56,881 nucleotides of DNA from Rhodospirillales bacterium (GTDB lineage Bacteria; Pseudomonadota; Alphaproteobacteria; Acetobacterales; Acetobacteraceae). Made by a program: the position numbers and the translations under genes. This document shows, piece after piece, positions 51,355 through 56,881 of this stretch. Position 1 is the stretch's first letter. Each line of letters begins with the position of its first letter. The DNA lies in NCBI GenBank assembly GCA_028869995.1, contig JAGWQN010000112.1, forward strand, positions 1-56,881, in the 5' to 3' direction. Under the pieces are notes generated by a model. The model was not told the origin of the DNA. It did not search any database and was given only the letters and a program-made list of their open reading frames with translations.

Positions 51355-52461
51355 GTGTGGCACGCGACGCCCGCCGATATCGGCTGGCTGACCAGCGCCG
51401 TTCAGGCGGGCTTCATCGCCGGCACGCTCGCGATCTCGCTCACCGGCCTCGCGGACCGCTTCCCCGCGAGCCGGATCTTCGTCGCCGGGGCGATCGCCGG
51501 GGCTCTCGGCAATGCGGGCTTCGCACTGCTGGCGCACGGCATCGGCGCCGGCATGGTCTGGCGGTTCCTGGTCGGACTTTCGCTCGCCGGCATCTACCCT
51601 GTCGGCATGAAGCTGATCGTGGGCTGGGCGCCGGAGCGCACGGGAGCGGCGCTCGCGGTGCTCGTGGGGATGCTGACGCTGGGTACCGCGCTGCCACAGG
51701 GGTTGCGGGCGCTGGGGGCGGGGCTGCTGGCGTGGCAGGGCGTCATCCTTGCCTCATCCGTGCTCGCCGTGCTGGCCGCCGCGATGATCTTCGTCCTGGG
51801 CGACGGGCCGATGTTCCGCCACCGGGCGAGGGTGCGGGCGGGCACACCCCGGCTCGGGGTTCTGGCCGCGTTCGGTGCGCCCGCCTTCCGCGCCGCGATG
51901 TGGGGCTATTTCGGGCATATGTGGGAACTCTACGCATTCTGGACCGTCGTCCCGCTGCTGATCGCGCGCACCTCGCTGGGGGTGGCGAGCGGGCTCGGCG
52001 TTCCGGCGCTCGCCTTCGCGGCCATCGGCGCCGGCGCGCTGGGCTGCCTCGCCGGCGGCCGGCTGTCGCGCGCACTGGGCAACGCCCGCGTCGCGCTCGG
52101 CGCGCTCGCGATCTCCGGGCTTTGCGGCGTGGTCTTCGCGCTCGGCTGGCAGGTGCTGCCCGGCGCCTGGCTGCTGGCACTCGTCCTGATCTGGGGTGCG
52201 GCCGTGGTCGCGGACTCGCCGCAGTTCTCGGCGCTGGCCGCGCGCGCCTGCCCGCCGGAACTGGTGGGCAGCGCGCTGGCCATCATGAACGCGATCGGCT
52301 TTGCGATCACCGTCGTCTCGATCCCGCTGGTCAGCTTCGCGCTGGACCATTTCGGCGTCGGCGCGGTCCTGCTGCTGGCGCCGGGGCCCGCCTGCGGCCT
52401 GGCCGGGTTTGCGCTGGCCGCGCGCCGCGCGGTGCCCGGCCAGGGCCTCTCCGCGCGTTAG
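51355..52461 (+). CDS. MFS transporter; start codon uncertain
   Basis: From the first canonical start, GTG at 51355, the protein has 368 residues and lacks part of helix 1. The frame is open upstream and encodes ASVSLAELFGTSLWFSANSA, a usual first-helix sequence in this MFS group, but no ATG, GTG or TTG precedes it before a TGA inside yghU. A CTG at 51226 has GAGG five bases before it; ATC codons lie at 51223 and 51232. The rest is a complete carrier (LAISLTGLADRFPASRIF, VGMLTLGTALPQGLRALG, then ADSPQFSALAARACPPELVGSALAIMNAIGFAIT). The substrate is unknown. Confidence 0.87.
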   Translation: MWHATPADIGWLTSAVQAGFIAGTLAISLTGLADRFPASRIFVAGAIAGALGNAGFALLAHGIGAGMVWRFLVGLSLAGIYPVGMKLIVGWAPERTGAALAVLVGMLTLGTALPQGLRALGAGLLAWQGVILASSVLAVLAAAMIFVLGDGPMFRHRARVRAGTPRLGVLAAFGAPAFRAAMWGYFGHMWELYAFWTVVPLLIARTSLGVASGLGVPALAFAAIGAGALGCLAGGRLSRALGNARVALGALAISGLCGVVFALGWQVLPGAWLLALVLIWGAAVVADSPQFSALAARACPPELVGSALAIMNAIGFAITVVSIPLVSFALDHFGVGAVLLLAPGPACGLAGFALAARRAVPGQGLSAR

Positions 52462-52534
52462 AGCAACCTCCGGCTTGGTTGCGCCTGCCCGGCCCAGCCA
52501 GACCGGAGATAAGTTTTTCTCAATTATACGTTTT

Positions 52535-53353
52535 CTACAGCAAGAAATCCGACCCGACGATTCCATCGGATCGGATCTTGCTCTCGGCGATCAGGTCGCC
52601 CTCCTCCTTGAGGCCGACGCCCGACAGCCCGCGCTGGCGCATCAGGCCAAGCAGGGCGGCGAGGCGTTGTGCCGCGGCGGCCGGCGGCGTGCCGGTGGCG
52701 TGGATGTTGGAGAGACAGTTGCGCTCGGCGTCGGTGCTGCCGATGCGCGGGAGCCAGGTGACGTAGGCGCCGAGGCTGACCGGCACGGTGAGGCCGGGCC
52801 GCTCGCCGATCAGCACCGCGACGGCACCGGCCCCGAGTGCCGCCGCAACCGCGTCGCCGAGCGCGACGCGCGCCTGGCGCGCCACCACGAACGGTGCGAG
52901 GCGCCAGCCACCGAGGCGCGGGAGCAGGCCTGCGAGCAGCGCGGGGGCGGCCTGCACCGCGCGGGCCGACAGCCCGTCGGCGATGACGACCACGAGGTCG
53001 TAGCTGGCCCGGTGCGCGGCCAGATGGGCCGCCGCCGCCGCATCGAGCCGGCGGCCGAGATCGGGGCGGCGCAGGTAGGTCGCACGGTCGGGCGCGGCGC
53101 TGGCAACGGTGAGCACCTGGTCCAAGGGCGCACCGAAACGGGCTCCCAGGCTGGCCAGCGCGCCCGCCAGCGCCTCGGTATCGAGTTCATCGCCGACGGC
53201 ATCGCGCGCGCGCGCGTGATCGGCGCGGAAGGCCAGCAGCGCCTTCGTCGCGACCGCGGAACCACTGCGCGCGAGGCCGATGCGCGCCGGCGTGTGCGCG
53301 CGCAAGCCCGCCCAAGGGTCGGCAGCCGAGGGGGCGGTCGCCGGCGGCTTCAT
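52535..53353 (-). CDS. eutC: Ethanolamine ammonia-lyase small subunit
   Basis: The 272 residues contain ARIGLARSGSAVATKALLAFRADHARARDAV, the start of EutC's core; YDLVVVIADGLSARAVQ; and NCLSNIHATG, with VPVSLGAYVTWLPRIGSTDAERN. With EutB it binds adenosylcobalamin and cleaves ethanolamine to acetaldehyde and ammonia. The ATG overlaps the EutB stop (ATGA). A short N-terminal tail may serve a targeting role in other bacteria, but no microcompartment genes are in view. Confidence 0.95.
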   Translation of the reverse strand: MKPPATAPSAADPWAGLRAHTPARIGLARSGSAVATKALLAFRADHARARDAVGDELDTEALAGALASLGARFGAPLDQVLTVASAAPDRATYLRRPDLGRRLDAAAAAHLAAHRASYDLVVVIADGLSARAVQAAPALLAGLLPRLGGWRLAPFVVARQARVALGDAVAAALGAGAVAVLIGERPGLTVPVSLGAYVTWLPRIGSTDAERNCLSNIHATGTPPAAAAQRLAALLGLMRQRGLSGVGLKEEGDLIAESKIRSDGIVGSDFLL

Positions 53354-54738
53354 GCCAGCAGGCGGCGCAGCGGCGGCGGCAGGCGCGCGGGCTCCGGCGG
53401 GCGGACGCGCCGGGCTGCGTCCAGGATCCCCTGCCCTTCCAGCCAGGCCTCGAACTCCGGCGCCGGGCGCAGCCCGAGCAGCTCGCGCACGGCAAGCGCG
53501 TCGTGGAACGAGGTGCTCTGATAGCCCAGCATCACGTCGTCCGCTCCGGGCACGCCCATGACGAAGTTGACGCCCGCCGCCGCCAGCAGCGTCAGCAGCG
53601 CGTCCATGTCGTCCTGATCGGCGTCGGCGTGGTTGGTGTAGCAGACGTCGCACCCCATCGGCACGCCGAGCAGCTTGCCGCAGCAATGATCCTCGAGCCC
53701 GGCGCGGATGATCTCCTTGCCGCTGGCGAGATATTCCGGGCCGATGAAGCCCACGACCGTGTTGACGAGCAGCGGGCGGAAGCGCCGCGCGACCGCATAG
53801 GCGCGCGCCTCGAGCGTCTGCTGGTCGACGCCGTGATGCGCGCCGGCGGAAAGGGCACTGCCCTGGCCGGTCTCGAAATACATCGCGTTGTCGCCGATCG
53901 TGCCCCGGGCGAGCGCGGCCGCGGCGTCGGCGGCCTCGGCGAGCGTGGCAAGCGAGATGCCGAAGGCGGCATTGGCGGCCTCGGTGCCGGCGATGGACTG
54001 GAACACGAGATCCACCGGCACGCCCTGGTTCATCAGCCCCAGCGTGGTGGTCACATGCGCCAGCACGCAGCTCTGCGTCGGAATGGCGAGGCGCTGGCGG
54101 ATATCGTCGAGCAGGTGCAGCAGTTCCGCCGTGCGCGCCGGGGAATCGCTCGCGGGATTGATGCCGATCGTGGCATCCCCCGCGCCGAGCAGAAGCCCGT
54201 CGAGCACCGAGGCGGCAATGCCCCGGGGATCGTCGGTGGGATGGTTGGGCTGCAGCCGCACGGCGAGGCGCCGCGGCAGGCCGACCGTGGTGCGGAAGCG
54301 CGTGACGACCCGGCATCGCGCGGCGACCGCCATCAGTTCCGACAGCCGCATCAGCTTCACGGTGGCGGCGACCATCTCCGGGGTCAGGCCCGGTGCGAGG
54401 GCCGCGAGCACCGGCGCATCGGTGCCGTCGGCGAGCAGGAACTCGCGCAGTTCGCCCACCGTCATGGCGGCGACCGGCGCGAACGCGGCGCGGTCGTGCG
54501 TGTCGAGGATCAGGCGGGTCACCTCGTCCGTTTCGTAGGGGATGACCGGCTCGTCGAGGAAGGCGGCGAGCGGCGTGTCGGCAAGCGCCATCTGTGCGGC
54601 CACGCGCTCCTGGGCGGAGCGGGCGGCGAGGCCCGCGAGCACGTCGCCGCTGCGCGGCGGGGTGGCGCGGGCGAGCAGGGTCGCGAGATCATCGAAGACG
54701 TAGCGCGTGCCCGCGAGCGTGGCCGCGCGGGCACTCAT
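53350..54738 (-). CDS. eutB: Ethanolamine ammonia-lyase large subunit
   Basis: The 462 residues form the TIM barrel of EutB: MTVGELREFLLAD, LGAGDATIGINPASDSPART, DLVFQSIAGTEAANAAFG, MYFETGQGSALSAGAHHGVDQQTLEARAYAVAR and CDVCYTNHADADQDDMD. It carries the active site that binds ethanolamine and B12. It overlaps a small YXWGXW protein gene (ATGA). No eutA reactivase or eutK/S/L shell protein is near, so it is a non-compartment form. Confidence 0.95.
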   Translation of the reverse strand: MSARAATLAGTRYVFDDLATLLARATPPRSGDVLAGLAARSAQERVAAQMALADTPLAAFLDEPVIPYETDEVTRLILDTHDRAAFAPVAAMTVGELREFLLADGTDAPVLAALAPGLTPEMVAATVKLMRLSELMAVAARCRVVTRFRTTVGLPRRLAVRLQPNHPTDDPRGIAASVLDGLLLGAGDATIGINPASDSPARTAELLHLLDDIRQRLAIPTQSCVLAHVTTTLGLMNQGVPVDLVFQSIAGTEAANAAFGISLATLAEAADAAAALARGTIGDNAMYFETGQGSALSAGAHHGVDQQTLEARAYAVARRFRPLLVNTVVGFIGPEYLASGKEIIRAGLEDHCCGKLLGVPMGCDVCYTNHADADQDDMDALLTLLAAAGVNFVMGVPGADDVMLGYQSTSFHDALAVRELLGLRPAPEFEAWLEGQGILDAARRVRPPEPARLPPPLRRLLA

Positions 54739-55043
54739 CGCAGGCGGCCCGGCGTCCAGCCGAAGCCGGTACCGGCATGCTGCTGCCAGTAGCCGCGGAT
54801 GTACATGTCGCGTGCCAGCAGCTTGCTGCGGTAGCGTCCGTGATACCAGCGCCAGGTGCTGCCGTCCCAACGCCAGCGCCCGGGGACCCACGCATACCCG
54901 GCGGCCGGCGGCGGCGGCACGGACTCGAAGCGCGGTGCAGGCGGCGGCGGCTGGGCGAAGGTGAAGCCAGAGACGAACTGCGCGCGCGCCTCACCGGTGG
55001 CGAGCAGCACCGCCACCACGGCGAGGGCGGGCGCCCGCCTCAT
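54735..55043 (-). CDS. Small exported YXWGXW-type repeat protein
   Basis: The 102 residues have a signal peptide (ALAVVAVLLATGEARA) and an aromatic repeat region: GYAWVPGRWRWDGSTWRWYHGRY, then RGYWQQHAGTGFGWTPGRLR, the pattern of YXWGXW/WxxGxW proteins found in the periplasm or on the surface. The role is unknown. It overlaps both the methyltransferase-like gene before it and eutB after it by four bases, an unusual partnership. Confidence 0.8.
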   Translation of the reverse strand: MRRAPALAVVAVLLATGEARAQFVSGFTFAQPPPPAPRFESVPPPPAAGYAWVPGRWRWDGSTWRWYHGRYRSKLLARDMYIRGYWQQHAGTGFGWTPGRLR

Positions 55044-55633
55044 CGCGTCAGATAGGCCAGCAGCCGGGCGGGAGCGGCGAGCGGCAGCAAGGCCGGAACC
55101 TCGGTGCGGTAGCGCGCGTAGCTGGCGCCGAAGGCGGCGTCCATCAGCCGTTCCTCGTCGCGGATCTGCACCGCGAGCGCACCGACGACGAGACTGATGC
55201 CGATGAGCGCCATCACCGAGCCGTCGGCCAGCGCCCAGGCGATCGCGGCGAGCAGCAGCCCCGAGTAGATCGGGTGGCGCACCAGCGTGTAGGGCCCGTC
55301 CGTGACCAGTTCGTGCTCCTCGCGCAGCACGACGACGTTGCTCCAGTTGCCGCCCAGGACCCGGCGCGCCCACAGGGTCAGGCCGAGTCCGCAGACGGTG
55401 AGCACGACCAGCAGCGGCGCGATTTCATCCCCGCCCGGAACGATACGGCGCGACAGCAGGCCCGACGGCGCCGGCAGCGCCAGCAGGACCAGCCCACCCA
55501 CGTAGGGCACCTGGCGGGTCAGCCAGTCACCCCATGAGTCCCCGCGCGCCACCGGCTTCACCCCGCGCGACGCAATGGCCCAGGTGAGAAACCAAAGTCC
55601 CCAGATCGTGGCCATGAATAGCCGCAGGATCAT
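55040..55633 (-). CDS. Isoprenylcysteine carboxyl methyltransferase-family membrane protein
   Basis: The 197 residues form about five spans. The end LVTDGPYTLVRHPIYSGLLLAAIAWAL and RDEERLMDAAFGASYARYRTEVPALLP is the cofactor region shared by ICMT/PEMT/NnrU-like methyltransferases. The substrate in bacteria is generally unknown; phospholipids are possible. It is the first gene of the overlapping group with the YXWGXW protein, eutB and eutC, and lies 58 bases after valS. Confidence 0.85.
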   Translation of the reverse strand: MILRLFMATIWGLWFLTWAIASRGVKPVARGDSWGDWLTRQVPYVGGLVLLALPAPSGLLSRRIVPGGDEIAPLLVVLTVCGLGLTLWARRVLGGNWSNVVVLREEHELVTDGPYTLVRHPIYSGLLLAAIAWALADGSVMALIGISLVVGALAVQIRDEERLMDAAFGASYARYRTEVPALLPLAAPARLLAYLTR

Positions 55634-55691
55634 CGTGCCGTCTCCATGACAAAGCGATTACGTCCGCAACCCTTGCACAAATCCTTCCGGT

Positions 55692-56881
<1,190 letters not shown>

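Noticed and set aside
52462-52534. AT-rich stretch between the MFS gene and eutC as a terminator
   Set aside because: It has T-runs but no convincing stem before them.

Overview
The window is GC-rich, densely coded DNA from an alphaproteobacterium, most likely a member of the Rhodospirillales/Acetobacteraceae. This is inferred from the housekeeping block argS - SPOR protein - nagZ - M50 protease - scpA - scpB - tatB - tatC - serS, from an Hfq of alphaproteobacterial type, and from many genes that overlap by 1-4 nt (ATGA, GTGA or TGATG junctions). No tRNA, rRNA, CRISPR array, transposase or integrase was recognised.

Layout. (1) 1-5.6 kb: the end of an anti-sigma-type ATPase, then a LacI regulator, a DUF4286-like + MaoC gene pair, and a divergent fused CoA-transferase. 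LacI-type operators lie in the shared upstream region. A broken PEP-CTERM-like gene follows. (2) 5.7-16.7 kb, minus strand: an eight-gene unit of AroM-LuxR fusion regulator, AroM-like protein, fused hydantoinase/oxoprolinase HyuA-HyuB, and a complete peptide-type ABC importer (binding protein, two permeases, two ATPases). It looks like a sense-import-hydrolyse locus for a small amide or cyclic amide. (3) 17.2-23.6 kb, plus strand: LacI regulator, sugar-type ABC importer and a GH63 mannosylglycerate-hydrolase-like enzyme, probably for uptake and hydrolysis of a glycosylated compatible solute. (4) 23.8-24.9 kb: a DUF5671 membrane protein and a small anchored protein. (5) 25-38.7 kb, minus strand: the housekeeping run argS, SPOR, nagZ, M50, scpA, scpB, tatB, tatC, serS, a Gfo/Idh/MocA oxidoreductase, hfq, hflX, an IMPase-family phosphatase and an MFS carrier. 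(6) 38.8-41.1 kb, plus strand: a GMC oxidoreductase and a TauE/SafE permease. (7) 41.2-46.9 kb, minus strand: a tightly packed run of polysaccharide deacetylase, ATP-grasp/low-molecular-weight phosphatase fusion, Stf0-type sulfotransferase, family-2 glycosyltransferase and dGTPase. (8) 47-52.5 kb, plus strand: A-type Fe-S carrier, DedA/LssY fusion, exonuclease III, YghU-type glutathione transferase and an MFS carrier. (9) 52.5-56.9 kb, minus strand: the 3' part of valS, an isoprenylcysteine-methyltransferase-like protein, a small YXWGXW-type protein, and eutB and eutC.

Most notable. The AroM-LuxR fusion joins an enzyme-like domain to a LuxR helix-turn-helix. Both cysteines present in its AroM neighbour are serines in the fusion, which suggests a one-component sensor derived from an enzyme. 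The deacetylase/ATP-grasp-phosphatase/sulfotransferase/glycosyltransferase run looks like a compact glycoconjugate pathway of unknown product. In four genes (AroM, hflX, nagZ, MFS) the recognisable N-terminus lies upstream of any usable ATG/GTG/TTG. In the AroM gene an ATC sits exactly 5 nt after a perfect AGGAGG.
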